A stretch of DNA of 64,000 nucleotides from JABWAJ01 sp038323375 (GTDB taxonomy: Bacteria > Bacteroidota > Bacteroidia > Chitinophagales > Saprospiraceae): assembly GCA_038323375.1 (NCBI GenBank), contig JBBQGV010000011.1, positions 26,219-90,218 of the forward strand. Reading direction: 5' to 3'. A model generated the notes under the pieces. That model saw only the letters and a program-made list of their open reading frames with translations. It made no database searches and was not told the DNA's origin. Positions 8,367 to 17,526 of the stretch are shown piece by piece (position 1 is the stretch's first letter; each line of letters starts with the position of its first letter). A program made the position numbers and the translations under genes.

Positions 8367-9912
8367 GCCGCCTACGGAAGCTTTTTCAAGCAAATCCGGG
8401 CCCCACAGCGGAGATGATTCCCCCGGGAACACCCTTTTTCCGATTTTTTTGAAATTGGAAAAATTCCGCGTGCTGATTATAGGCGGCGGGTACGTTGGGT
8501 TGGAAAAAATCCGGGCAGTGCTGAACAACAGTCCTCAGACGCGAATTACGCTGGTGGGCGTCCATATTTCGCAGGCAATCCGGGACTATGCCCGCGATTA
8601 CCCGCAGGTCATTTTGGTAGAAAAGCCGTTCGAGTCCGGGGATTTGGCTGGCCAGCAATTTGCGATTGCCGCTACCGATGACCGGGTGCTGAACGAACAA
8701 ATCCGGGACTTGGCTACTGAGCGCGGCATTTTGTGCAATGTAGCGGATACGCCCGAGCTATGTGATTTTTACTTGTCTTCCATTGTCCAAAAAGGCGACC
8801 TGAAAATTGCCATTTCTACGAATGGAAAGTCGCCGACCATTGCCAAACGGCTGAAAGAAACTTTCCAGGAGGCATTGCCGGATGAATTGGATCAGGTATT
8901 GCAAAAAATGCCCGTCATCCGGCAGCGGCTCAAAGGCGATTTTTCGGAAAAAGTGAATGCCTTGAGCGAATTGACCGCTGTGTTGGTGGCAGAACCCGCC
9001 ATGGCGGTACGTGACGTACTCCGGCAACGCAACCTCAACAAAGTTGACGGTGAAAAATGGCGGCGCATTGCAACTGCATCGCTGGTCGCGTTCGCCTTGC
9101 TGTTGCTGACCAATATCTTAGCGGTATATGTGCCCGGCGAGTCCTGGGATGCTTTGACCTTGCATCTCGATGCCACTTTCTGGCTGTTTGTCGCCACCGG
9201 TTTTGCCGCGCAATTTGTAGACGGCTTGCTGGGCATGGGGTATGGCGTGGTGACACAGATTGTGCTGATGGGAACCGGCGTACCGTTAGCCGCCATCAGT
9301 TCCAGCATCCACACTGCCGAGATGTTTTCTGCCGGCGCATCGGGGTATTCGCACTACCGCTTTGGCAATGTGAACCGCAAATTGTTCAAGGTGCTCCTGA
9401 TTCCCGGCGTGCTGGGTGCCATTGCAGGGGCTGCGTTATTGTCTTGGCTCGGCAATGAATACGCGAGCCTCATTCGACCCATGCTGGCCGTATATGCCAT
9501 GATCCTGGGATTGCGCATCCTGAGCCGCGCTTTTGCTCAAAACCAGAAGAGACGGAAAGTCAAAAACATGGGTTGGCTGGCTGGCGCAGGCGGATTCCTC
9601 GATTCTTTCGGAGGCGGCGGTTGGGGGCCATTGGTCACCAGTACCCTGATTGCCAAAGGGAAAACCCCGCAATATGTCATCGGCACGGTCAGCCTGACGG
9701 AGTTTTTTATCACGTTCGCCAGTGCGCTCACTTTCTTTTCCCTAATTGGAATTGAACACTGGAAAGTCATTGCCGGACTGATCCTCGGCGGGGTTGTTGC
9801 GGCACCGTTTGCGGCAAGGTTAGCCGGTAAATTGCCGGTACGGCTGCTTTTTATTGGCGTGGGCATCATGGTCATTTTCTGGAGCTTGAGGATTTTGTGG
9901 AAGGTGTTTTAG
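8344..9912 (+). CDS. Precorrin-2 dehydrogenase fused to TauE/SafE (TSUP) permease
   Basis: A 522-residue fusion. Residues about 30-215 are a Met8/CysG-N-type NAD-binding domain: 'RVLIIGGGYVGLEKIRAVL', 'IAATDDRVLNEQI', 'CNVADTPELCDFYLSSI', 'ISTNGKSPTIAKRL'. This oxidises precorrin-2 to sirohydrochlorin and, in Met8/CysG, also inserts iron. From about residue 230 to the end is an eight-helix TSUP permease with 'QFVDGLLGMGYGVVTQIVLM' and 'DSFGGGGWGPLVTSTLIAKG'. TSUP proteins export sulfite, sulfoacetate and similar anions. The ATG at 8344 lies within cysI; there is no other ATG before the Rossmann fold. Together with cobA this covers siroheme synthesis up to the metal step. The permease half could export excess sulfite or import sulfate; that is inferred. 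Confidence 0.9.
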   Translation: MARISTTEPPTEAFSSKSGPHSGDDSPGNTLFPIFLKLEKFRVLIIGGGYVGLEKIRAVLNNSPQTRITLVGVHISQAIRDYARDYPQVILVEKPFESGDLAGQQFAIAATDDRVLNEQIRDLATERGILCNVADTPELCDFYLSSIVQKGDLKIAISTNGKSPTIAKRLKETFQEALPDELDQVLQKMPVIRQRLKGDFSEKVNALSELTAVLVAEPAMAVRDVLRQRNLNKVDGEKWRRIATASLVAFALLLLTNILAVYVPGESWDALTLHLDATFWLFVATGFAAQFVDGLLGMGYGVVTQIVLMGTGVPLAAISSSIHTAEMFSAGASGYSHYRFGNVNRKLFKVLLIPGVLGAIAGAALLSWLGNEYASLIRPMLAVYAMILGLRILSRAFAQNQKRRKVKNMGWLAGAGGFLDSFGGGGWGPLVTSTLIAKGKTPQYVIGTVSLTEFFITFASALTFFSLIGIEHWKVIAGLILGGVVAAPFAARLAGKLPVRLLFIGVGIMVIFWSLRILWKVF

Positions 9913-9916
9913 ATGT

Positions 9917-10030
9917 CACCTGCTGAGGCACGAAGCGGGTAACACCTGAAAAAACCTAAATGTTATGTTGTACCCAGCTTGTATTGGATTAACCCGGTCA
10001 GCCACCTAAAAGTGGCGACCACAGCAGGTT
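9917..10030. repeat. Short inverted-repeat element downstream of the sulfur operon
   Basis: Begins just after the stop of the fusion gene. Outer ends CACCTGCTGAGG and the complement of CCACAGCAGGTT match at 11 of 12 positions, and an inner palindrome (GGTCAGCCAC / GTGGCGACC) lies near 9999-10022. It could fold as a hairpin and act as an operon-end structure, but there is no U-run typical of an intrinsic terminator. Confidence 0.5.
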
Positions 10031-10055
10031 CCATACCGCCCTTCCCCATTTTTAT

Positions 10056-10063
10056 TATATTTG
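10056..10063 (+). promoter_or_regulatory. Putative Bacteroidota -7 promoter element
   Basis: TATATTTG matches the Bacteroidota sigma-ABfr -7 consensus TAnnTTTG exactly and lies 47 bases before the ATG of the GCDS-repeat gene. I see no good TTTG box at the expected -33 position, so only half of the promoter is supported. Confidence 0.4.
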
Positions 10064-10109
10064 CGGTTTATATGTGTTTTCCCAATTTCTAACTCAAAAA
10101 CTAAGCTAC

Positions 10110-13100
10110 ATGCGATTAAGTTTATTACTTCTTTTAGCATTCTCTTGTGCGCTGATTGCCCAAAAACAAGCGATTGAGCTGCCCGGATGGCAGTTCCCCT
10201 GCACGACCTCTGCTGATGAAAGCCAATCTAACCAGGTTGCTCATTCCCAACAGGCTCTTTTTTCTGTGACCGACACAGAAATTGATACGGCGATTTGTTC
10301 CGGAGATGCGTATGTTTTCGATGGCGACACGCTAACCACGAGCGGCCAGTATCAAGCCATTTTTCCGGATGTGAATGGCGAAGATTCCATCGTCACCCTG
10401 AACCTGACGGTCGTGCCACCGCCAGCGCCGACGAACCTCGCCCTTGCCCTTTGTTTAGGCGAATTTTATCTGCTTGGTGGCGATACGCTTTCTGCAACCG
10501 GCTTTTATTCTGTGGTTTTGACCACTGCTGCTGGTTGCGACAGCACGGTTAACCTCAACTTGACCGTGGGCCCCGATTCCATTTCCACCACGAATCTGGA
10601 AGCGAGTTTCTGTAACGGCGATACCTACGAATTCAACGGAGATACCCTCACCGCAGGCGGGGTGTACATCGCCGTGTTGCAAAACCAAAGCGGTTGCGAC
10701 AGCATCGTTACCCTGACGCTGACCGCGTTGGAAACCTCCGAAACGCTGGTGGAAGCGACTATCTGCATCGGCGAAACGTATGCCTTTGAAGGCCAGGATT
10801 TTTCCGAAACGGGCATTTATTCAACAACATACCCGAACGCCGCTGGCTGCGACAGCACGCTGACGCTCAAGCTGATCGTCCAGCCTGAAGATTATGGATC
10901 AGCTCTCGCGGTAAGCATTTGTGAAAACAGTGCCTATGATTTTAATGGCGATACGCTGACCCAAGCAGGTGTTTATACGGACACACTGGCCAGCATCTAT
11001 GGCTGCGACAGTACAGTAACCCTGACTTTGACCGTGTTGCCGGTTTCTGATTCGACCCTTGAGGTGAGCTTCTGTGCCGGTGATTTATACGAATTTAACG
11101 GGGATACCCTGACGACAGGCGGCATATATACGGTGGTGCTGACTAATTCGGTGGGCTGCGACAGCACCGTGACGCTGAATCTGACCGAACTGGAAACTTC
11201 CCAAACCGCGCTCGAAGCCACCATCTGCGCCGAAGCCACCTACCTGTTCGATGGCCAGGAACTTTCAGAAAGCGGCATTTATTCGGCTGTTTATACCAAT
11301 GAAGCGGGGTGTGACAGCACCGTCACCCTGAATCTGACGGTTTCACCCGCCTTAGAGGATTTCCTTCAGGCGACCATTTGCGGGGATTCTACCTATGATT
11401 TCCATGGCGATGAACTGACACAGAGCGGTTTATACACAACGATCCTGGTCGCCGCCAACGGCTGTGACAGCACCGTGACCCTGAGTTTGACGGTATTGCC
11501 GGTTTCCAGCACCGCAATTGATGCGAGCATCTGCACCGGCGAATCCTACGATTTTAATGGTGATACCCTGACCACGGGCGGCATTTACACCGCCGTGCTG
11601 ACCAATGCCAACGGTTGCGACAGCACCATCACCCTGACGCTGGTGGAACTGGCACCTTCACAAACCGCACTCGTGGCAACCATTTGTTCAGACGACACCT
11701 ACCTGTTCGATGGGGACGACCTTTCGGAAAGCGGCGTTTATACCGCCATTTATACCAATGAAGTGGGTTGCGACAGCACCGTCACCCTAAACCTGACGGT
11801 GGTGCCCGCCGACCTTGGCGCTTCCCTCGCAGTCACCATTTGCGAAGAAAGTGCTTACGATTTTTATGGCGATACGCTCACTCAAAGCGGCGTTTATACC
11901 GCACTGCTCACTAATGTAAACGGTTGCGACAGCACCATCACCCTGACGCTGACGGTGAGGGAACCAGACCTAACATTGATTGAGGCGTCTGTTTGCGCTG
12001 GCGAAACGTATTTGTTCAATGGCGAAAACCTTGGCGCGCCGGGCGCTTATTCCGCCCTGTTGGTCAACTCCGACGGCTGCGACAGCCTCGTTATCCTGAG
12101 TTTGACGGTATTGCCGGTCTCCGGTTCAACACTAACCGCGAGCTTCTGTAACGGCGATACGTACACCTTCAACGGGGAAGAACTGAGTGCAGGCGGCGTT
12201 TATACCGCGTTGCTGACCAGTGCTGTGGGCTGCGACAGTACTGTAACCCTGACCCTGACTGAACTGGCAACTTCACAAACGTCGTTTGAAGCGACAATCT
12301 GTGAAGGCGAAGCGTCCCCCTTTGAAGGTGAGGAATACACCGAAAGCGGGATTTATGAGGTCATTTATACGAATGCTGCAGGTTGTGACAGCACCCTGAC
12401 GCTGACCCTGACGGTGCTGCCGAACCTCGGCGAGACCCTCAACGTGACGATATGCGAAGAAGAAACTTACGAATTTTACGGCGAAACCCTGGCTGAAAGC
12501 GGGGTTTATACCCAGGTTTTTCCGGGATCGAACGGCTGCGATAGCATCATCACCCTGAACCTGACGGTAAGATTGGTAGACCTAACCCTGTTGGAAGAAA
12601 CGTTCTGCGAAGGCCAAACCTTCCTGTTTAATGGCGAAAACCTCACTGCGCCGGGCGTTTATACTGCCCTCGTCTCGAATAGCGACGGCTGCGACAGCTT
12701 AGTGATCCTGAATTTGAGCCTTTCCACAGGCGTCAGCTCCGAGGTTACCGATTTTTTCTGCGAAGGCGGATCGTATGATTTCAACGGCCAGATCCTGACG
12801 GAAGCGGGCGTTTATACCGCTATGCTCACAACGGAAGCCGGTTGCGACAGTACCATTACCCTGACGCTAACGCTGAGGGATCCCGACCTGACGCTGTTGG
12901 AAGAAACCATCTGCGAGGGACAGTCCTATGAATTCAATGGCGAAACGCTGTTCGCTCCAGGCGCTTATACCGCCCTGCTCACCAATTCTTTTGGTTGTGA
13001 CAGCCTTGTTATCCTGAACCTGACGGCTTTGCCAACGGACATCACGCCCGCAGCAGCGACAATTTGCGAAGGCGAGGTCTATGATTTTTATGGCCAAAGC

Positions 13101-14129
13101 CTGACAGAGCAGGGGATCTATGTAAATACGCTGACCAATGCGAATGGTTGCGACAGCAACATCGTTTTGACCCTGACCGTACTGGAACCGGATATAACCC
13201 TGTTTGAAATAGAAGCCTGCGAAGGCCAGCCGGTGGAATTTGACGGACAAATCCTGGTTGCTTCGGGCATTTACACGGCGCTGCTCACCAATTCCAATGG
13301 CTGCGACAGCGTTTTGGTGCTGGATCTGACCTTTGTACCGACCTCGGGTTCTACAACCCAGGCGAGTATCTGCGCCAACGAGGTCTATCCCTTCAACGGC
13401 GAAGACCTGACGGAAGCGGGTACCTATGTTTTTGTGCTGACCAACGCTGCGGGGTGCGACAGTACTGCCGTTTTACAATTGGCCGTATTGCCGGGTTCAA
13501 CTACAACGCTTGAGGCCAGTATTTGCGAAGGGGAAACCTACCTTTTCAACGACACAGCACTTACAGAAAGCGGCGCTTATGAAGCCACTTTCACGAATAC
13601 CGTCGGCTGCGATTCTACCGTGGCCCTGGCGCTTCAGGTGGGCGAAGTGGCATTTTTGGTGGAACAACAAGGCCAGTCGCTGACCGTGGAAGCAAACGAC
13701 GCTTCGTTTCAGTGGATAAATTGCGCGACGAACCTACCGATCGAAGGCGCTACGGGCAATGTTTTTATGCCAACGGTGACCGGCTCGTACGCAGTGGTGG
13801 TGACGCAGGAAGGCTGCGCGGCTACGTCCGATTGTTTTGCGGTGACGGTGGTGTCCACACAAAACCCTTCAGCGGATGCGGGCTGGCAGGTGATGCCGAA
13901 CCCAACGAGTGGTTTGGCTCAACTGCGCATGGACGCAGCACTATCGGAAACCTTGCAATTGCAGGTATTCGACATGGCCGGTCGTTTGTGTTTGCAACTA
14001 ACCATTGCAGCAGGAGAAACCGACGTGCAGGTTGATCTCAATCGCCTGTCGGATGGCGTTTTCCTGGCGCGGTTGAACGGCGGCACCTTTACCACAAAAA
14101 TGCAGCGGATTGTGAAAGTGAGCCGGTAA
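10110..14129 (+). CDS. Large secreted GCDS-repeat protein with T9SS sorting domain
   Basis: The product is 1339 residues. The start is taken at ATG 10110, giving a clean signal peptide (MRLSLLLLLAFSCALIAQ); an upstream GTG at 10074 would bury it. After a short linker come about 22 tandem units of roughly 51 residues. Each has the pattern 'xICxGxxYxFNGxxLTxxGxYxxxLxNxxGCDSxVTLxLTV', with two cysteines that could pair; the first unit is degenerate (GEDS). Units introduced by an 'ETSQT'-type linker recur at every third unit in the first half, so a three-unit block (about 155 residues) was itself duplicated. After the repeats comes a domain with 'FQWINCATNLPIEGATG', then a C-terminal T9SS sorting domain ('MPNPTSG...LQVFDMAGRL'). 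Probably a cell-surface or released adhesin-like protein; no function is known to me. Confidence 0.9.
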   Translation: MRLSLLLLLAFSCALIAQKQAIELPGWQFPCTTSADESQSNQVAHSQQALFSVTDTEIDTAICSGDAYVFDGDTLTTSGQYQAIFPDVNGEDSIVTLNLTVVPPPAPTNLALALCLGEFYLLGGDTLSATGFYSVVLTTAAGCDSTVNLNLTVGPDSISTTNLEASFCNGDTYEFNGDTLTAGGVYIAVLQNQSGCDSIVTLTLTALETSETLVEATICIGETYAFEGQDFSETGIYSTTYPNAAGCDSTLTLKLIVQPEDYGSALAVSICENSAYDFNGDTLTQAGVYTDTLASIYGCDSTVTLTLTVLPVSDSTLEVSFCAGDLYEFNGDTLTTGGIYTVVLTNSVGCDSTVTLNLTELETSQTALEATICAEATYLFDGQELSESGIYSAVYTNEAGCDSTVTLNLTVSPALEDFLQATICGDSTYDFHGDELTQSGLYTTILVAANGCDSTVTLSLTVLPVSSTAIDASICTGESYDFNGDTLTTGGIYTAVLTNANGCDSTITLTLVELAPSQTALVATICSDDTYLFDGDDLSESGVYTAIYTNEVGCDSTVTLNLTVVPADLGASLAVTICEESAYDFYGDTLTQSGVYTALLTNVNGCDSTITLTLTVREPDLTLIEASVCAGETYLFNGENLGAPGAYSALLVNSDGCDSLVILSLTVLPVSGSTLTASFCNGDTYTFNGEELSAGGVYTALLTSAVGCDSTVTLTLTELATSQTSFEATICEGEASPFEGEEYTESGIYEVIYTNAAGCDSTLTLTLTVLPNLGETLNVTICEEETYEFYGETLAESGVYTQVFPGSNGCDSIITLNLTVRLVDLTLLEETFCEGQTFLFNGENLTAPGVYTALVSNSDGCDSLVILNLSLSTGVSSEVTDFFCEGGSYDFNGQILTEAGVYTAMLTTEAGCDSTITLTLTLRDPDLTLLEETICEGQSYEFNGETLFAPGAYTALLTNSFGCDSLVILNLTALPTDITPAAATICEGEVYDFYGQSLTEQGIYVNTLTNANGCDSNIVLTLTVLEPDITLFEIEACEGQPVEFDGQILVASGIYTALLTNSNGCDSVLVLDLTFVPTSGSTTQASICANEVYPFNGEDLTEAGTYVFVLTNAAGCDSTAVLQLAVLPGSTTTLEASICEGETYLFNDTALTESGAYEATFTNTVGCDSTVALALQVGEVAFLVEQQGQSLTVEANDASFQWINCATNLPIEGATGNVFMPTVTGSYAVVVTQEGCAATSDCFAVTVVSTQNPSADAGWQVMPNPTSGLAQLRMDAALSETLQLQVFDMAGRLCLQLTIAAGETDVQVDLNRLSDGVFLARLNGGTFTTKMQRIVKVSR

Positions 14130-14153
14130 GGCTTTTGCCGAAAGGCATCTATA

Positions 14154-14190
14154 TAGTGTCTGTTTTTATAGTGTGAGAGCTGCGTTATAC
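14154..14190. repeat. Family B repeat fragment
   Basis: The sequence TAGTGTCTG followed by 'tttttatagtgtgagagctgcgttat' matches the left ends of related sequences at 31001 and 33612. Only the left part is present here; it runs directly into the family A element at 14209. Confidence 0.6.
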
Positions 14191-14208
14191 TTAGCCCGAA
14201 AGGGGCTA

Positions 14209-14374
14209 AGGGTCGCTGAATTAATAAGAGTCGCTTTCTCCGGGCAAGGCATTTTGATTCTAATCAAGGCGGGGGTTCCCGACCTTAGCCATAGCTAAGG
14301 GAGGTGGTTCCCCAACGCAGAGTAGGAGCAAAAGGCCTCCTGGAAAAGTGGACAGTTATTATTTCAGCGACCCT
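14209..14374. repeat. MITE-like element, family A, copy 2 (best preserved)
   Basis: A 166-base element with near-perfect 19-base terminal inverted repeats: AGGGTCGCTGAATTAATAA at the left and, read on the other strand, AGGGTCGCTGAAATAATAA at the right. The body matches copy 1 (697-847) almost base for base. It lies between convergent genes (the GCDS-repeat gene and the minus-strand polyferredoxin). There is no ORF of note. Confidence 0.85.
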
Positions 14375-14408
14375 AAGCTGCCCTACATGAGCAGGTGTCA
14401 CGGAGTTT

Positions 14409-14480
14409 CACGGAGTAAAGGGAGTCTCGCGGAGTTAAGCCTTCTGTAAGACTCCATTTACTCCGCGAGACTCCGCGACC
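14409..14480. repeat. Palindromic repeat, family E, copy
   Basis: The arm at 14409-14434 (CACGGAGTAAAGGGAGTCTC followed by GCGGAG) is identical to one arm of the perfect hairpin at 37255. The right arm (about 14448-14478) is partly rearranged, with 'actccatttactccgcgag'. It lies between convergent genes and may form a transcript hairpin. Confidence 0.65.
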
Positions 14481-14510
14481 TATAAGTTGTATTTCAATTA
14501 AATACAAAAA

Positions 14511-16100
14511 TTACCCCAAACTCACCCCCTCCTTCCCAATCCGGATCGTCCGCGTCTCGTCCGTCCTCGCACTGAGGTCAGTTGAGCCGTTTTCCAATTT
14601 CAATACCCCGCGCGGGCACACCGCTGCGCAAATGCCACAACCCACGCAAGAGGCGCGCACTACGTTTTGGCCCCGTTGCGCATAAGCGCGCACGTCAATG
14701 CCCATTTCGCAGTAGGTAGAGCAGTTGCCGCAGGAAATGCACTGGCCGCCGTTGGTGGTGATGCGGAAGCGGGAAAAGAATTTTTGTTGTAAACCCAGAA
14801 TGGCCGCCATGGGGCACCCGAAACGGCACCATACCCGGCCGCCCATCAACGGATAAAACCCAACGCCCACTACGCCCGAAAAAGCAGCGCCGATCAGGAA
14901 ACCGTATACTTTGCGCAGGTCGTAGCTATGGAGGAACAGGATGTGCTTTGCATCCGAAAAAGTATTGATAAGCAGAATGCCGCCGATGATGACGGATACG
15001 CCGCCAACTAACCAGGCCGTTTGGTCTTTTAAGCCTTCAAAACGCTTACGAAAAGCGAAAACCAATCCGCCGGTCACGAGAAAAAAAGCTGCTGTTCCCC
15101 AGGTAAACGCGTCTTTGCTGAGCCAGAGCTTGCCGTCGTTTTGGGCTAAGTAGGAGTAAATCACCGCCACTGTCATCAGGGTCACGAAAACCAAAACGCT
15201 GTGGATGAGCCAGCGCTCTATTTTCCAGGCGTTCAGGCTTTTGTCAGACAAATGCCGGAAGGGATCGCCCGCTGTTTCAGCCAGACCGCCGCAGCCGCAC
15301 ACCCAGGAACAGTACCAGCGCTTGCCATAGAAATAGGTTAGTATCGGCGAAATCAGAAAAATCATAGCCACGCCGAACACCAGCATGAACAGGCCGAAGT
15401 TGCCGCCTTTCAGCAGATTACCGAGGTGCCAGTCAAAGAAAAAATCGTAGTTCAGCGGCCACATGTTTTTAATATCTTTATCGAAATAAGGCTTTCCGCT
15501 GTTCAGGCGCTCCAGCAATTCGGGGATGAGAAACGCAAAACCCGTCTGGAAAAACATCACTGAAATGGTGCGCACCACCTGATAGCGGTTGTGGCGGTAT
15601 TTGAGGATGAACTTGTAGCCCATCGCCAAAATAGCCACCGTGTACAATGTGCCGTATACAAACCACTGGCTGGCCGGATTGCCATTGAGCAACTGGCTCA
15701 GCGGATCGAAAAAGCCAACCAGGCCACTGCTGGGTACGTCCTTCGAGCCAAGTCCGAGGTACTGCGGAAACCAGTACAACAGCACATAAAACCCGGTGAG
15801 TACGATGCCAATCAGCCACGCAATAGCGCCTTTATTAGAAATCGCGCGCAGCCACACGCCATTATTTTTGATGCCTTCCGGCAAATGCAGATAAAGCCCC
15901 CGCGCATGAATGGCCGTGCCCGCCGTCAGCAAAATCAGAGATGCCGCCAGCAAGCCGGGCGCCGCAGGCAATTTGGCGCCAAGCCACGCTGCCGTGATCA
16001 AAAGTAGGCCAATGCCCACCATGCCCAGACCCACTTTTGCCGAAAGCCGAAGGTCGTGGGGTTGTGCGAGGGAGAGACTGGTATCGTTATGAGCATTCAT
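14511..16100 (-). CDS. Membrane polyferredoxin (NosR/NapH-like 4Fe-4S protein)
   Basis: A 529-residue protein with several membrane helices in the first 400 residues, including N-terminal hydrophobic stretches 'VGLGMVGIGLLLITAAWL' and 'AIAWLIGIVLTGFYVLLYW'. NapH/NosR-type Cys motifs are visible as 'WYCSWVCGCGG' and 'VWCRFGCP'. Near the C-terminus are two ferredoxin-type [4Fe-4S] motifs, 'CISCGNCSTYC' and 'CVGCGICAAVCPRG'. Such proteins pass electrons between the quinone pool and periplasmic or cytoplasmic redox enzymes. The gene follows a FAD oxidoreductase on the same strand, 52 bases apart, so the two probably form an electron-transfer module; the terminal partner is unknown. The cluster does not include nos, nap or ccoG-associated genes, so none of those symbols is justified. 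Confidence 0.85.
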   Translation of the reverse strand: MNAHNDTSLSLAQPHDLRLSAKVGLGMVGIGLLLITAAWLGAKLPAAPGLLAASLILLTAGTAIHARGLYLHLPEGIKNNGVWLRAISNKGAIAWLIGIVLTGFYVLLYWFPQYLGLGSKDVPSSGLVGFFDPLSQLLNGNPASQWFVYGTLYTVAILAMGYKFILKYRHNRYQVVRTISVMFFQTGFAFLIPELLERLNSGKPYFDKDIKNMWPLNYDFFFDWHLGNLLKGGNFGLFMLVFGVAMIFLISPILTYFYGKRWYCSWVCGCGGLAETAGDPFRHLSDKSLNAWKIERWLIHSVLVFVTLMTVAVIYSYLAQNDGKLWLSKDAFTWGTAAFFLVTGGLVFAFRKRFEGLKDQTAWLVGGVSVIIGGILLINTFSDAKHILFLHSYDLRKVYGFLIGAAFSGVVGVGFYPLMGGRVWCRFGCPMAAILGLQQKFFSRFRITTNGGQCISCGNCSTYCEMGIDVRAYAQRGQNVVRASCVGCGICAAVCPRGVLKLENGSTDLSARTDETRTIRIGKEGVSLG

Positions 16101-16130
16101 ATGAATGATTTTTTTTGTTTGTTTGTTTTT

Positions 16131-16155
16131 GGGCGACCGCGAGGGTCGCGCCCTA
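16131..16155. repeat. GGGCGACC palindrome at the 3' end of the oxidoreductase gene
   Basis: GGGCGACCGCGAGGGTCG followed by CGCCCTAC is a compact palindrome. A nearly identical copy is at 29075-29095. The TAG stop of the upstream minus-strand oxidoreductase gene (16153-16155) lies inside it. Confidence 0.65.
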
Positions 16156-17526
16156 CCTGACGCTACTGCCTACTACGTTCCCTTTCAGGAATCGAATGAC
16201 TTCGTCCAGTTTACCTCGCTTTTTCAAAGTCAGATTCTGGCCGGATTGACGGTTGTAAATGCCAATAATTTCCTTTTCGTAAGTCTTGTATAATTCAGGA
16301 TCGAAATTGGCTAAAGCTAAGTTTTGCAGTACCGTTTCCACTGGCGTGTTTTCGCGCAACCACTTGTCGCAAACCTCGTGGCGGTAGCGCACGCCCATCA
16401 GGTTGAAACCCAAGACCGCCGAGGTATTTTTGTCGTAAACGATGCGCACACTTTTACGGCCTTCCGGATGTTCCCAATAAATGGGCACGTGGTTTTCCGG
16501 CGCATTGGACTGAATGTCGCCGTACACCTGATATTCGATGTCGAGGAATTTGGCGGAGTTAAACCAGATGCCGGGAGCGTACGGTTGACGGTTGACAGCC
16601 GTACCTGCGACGATGTTGTAGGCGACGGTTTCTCCCATCATGCGACCAGTGTACCAAACCGCTTCAATGGCGCGACGCCCGGGCCGGGGCTGCTTCAATT
16701 CCACGCAATCGCCGGCCGCAAACACGTCGGGCAGGTTGGTTTGGAGGTATTCATCCGCTAAGATGCCGCGGTTGGTTTCTAAGCCGCTGTCTTTCAAAAA
16801 AGCGATGTTTGGGCTTACCCCCGCGGTGAGACCCACGTATCCGCATTCGATGCGTTCACCGGCACCGGTGATGATGGCGCAGGCTCGGCCATTACCGTCA
16901 TCCACGATTTCTTTTAGGTCGGCAGACAAGCGCAGGTCAATGCCGTTTTCCCGGATGTGGCGGCTCACCATCTGCGATTCTTGGGGGGGTAGGATGGCGT
17001 CCCAATAGTTCTTTTCGCGTACCAAAAAAGTCACCGGAATGTGCCGGGAGTGGAACATTTCGGCCATTTCGATACCGATGAGTCCGCCGCCGACAATCAC
17101 AGCCCGCTTCAGGCCGGGGCTGCAGGCTTCCATATTTTCCAGATCCTGGTAGTGGTAAAGCCCGCTAACGCCTTTGAGATCCTGGCCAGGCCATCCGAAT
17201 TTATTGGATTTGGAGCCTGTTGCAAGCAGCAGTTTATCGTAAGTAAGGGTTTCGCCGCCGCTTAAGTGCAGGGTTTTGGCGCTGGCGTCTAAGCGCTCTA
17301 CATAAGCGCGCTTGAGCGCAATGCGGTTCTTTTCCCAGAACCAGGGTTCATAAGGCTGCGTGTCTTTAAAACGCAGGTGCCCCATGTAGATGTACATGAG
17401 GGCCGTCCGGGAAAAGAAATGATCTGTTTCGGAAGAAACCACCGTGACTTGGTGGTCGCTGAGTTTGCGGATGAACCGCGCAGCAGTGATGCCACTGATG
17501 CCGTTGCCGAGGATAACGACGTGCAT
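16153..17526 (-). CDS. FAD/NAD(P)-dependent oxidoreductase
   Basis: A 457-residue pyridine nucleotide-disulfide-type flavoprotein without the redox-active disulfide. The N-terminal FAD fold is 'VVILGNGISGITAARFIRKL', the NAD(P)-binding fold near residue 145 is 'AVIVGGGLIGIEMAEMFHSR', and the second FAD contact is 'DVFAAGDCVEL'. It resembles nitrite/rubredoxin/ferredoxin reductase-like proteins. It is transcribed ahead of the membrane polyferredoxin, so I infer it feeds electrons from NAD(P)H into, or takes them from, that protein. The last codons (SSVR then stop) run into the GGGCGACC palindrome. Confidence 0.85.
   Translation of the reverse strand: MHVVILGNGISGITAARFIRKLSDHQVTVVSSETDHFFSRTALMYIYMGHLRFKDTQPYEPWFWEKNRIALKRAYVERLDASAKTLHLSGGETLTYDKLLLATGSKSNKFGWPGQDLKGVSGLYHYQDLENMEACSPGLKRAVIVGGGLIGIEMAEMFHSRHIPVTFLVREKNYWDAILPPQESQMVSRHIRENGIDLRLSADLKEIVDDGNGRACAIITGAGERIECGYVGLTAGVSPNIAFLKDSGLETNRGILADEYLQTNLPDVFAAGDCVELKQPRPGRRAIEAVWYTGRMMGETVAYNIVAGTAVNRQPYAPGIWFNSAKFLDIEYQVYGDIQSNAPENHVPIYWEHPEGRKSVRIVYDKNTSAVLGFNLMGVRYRHEVCDKWLRENTPVETVLQNLALANFDPELYKTYEKEIIGIYNRQSGQNLTLKKRGKLDEVIRFLKGNVVGSSVR

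Noticed and set aside
10300..13620. Regularly spaced nucleotide repeats that might look like a CRISPR array
   Set aside because: The period is about 150 bases, in frame with a coding sequence, and encodes the GCDS protein repeats; there are no short identical repeats with unique spacers.
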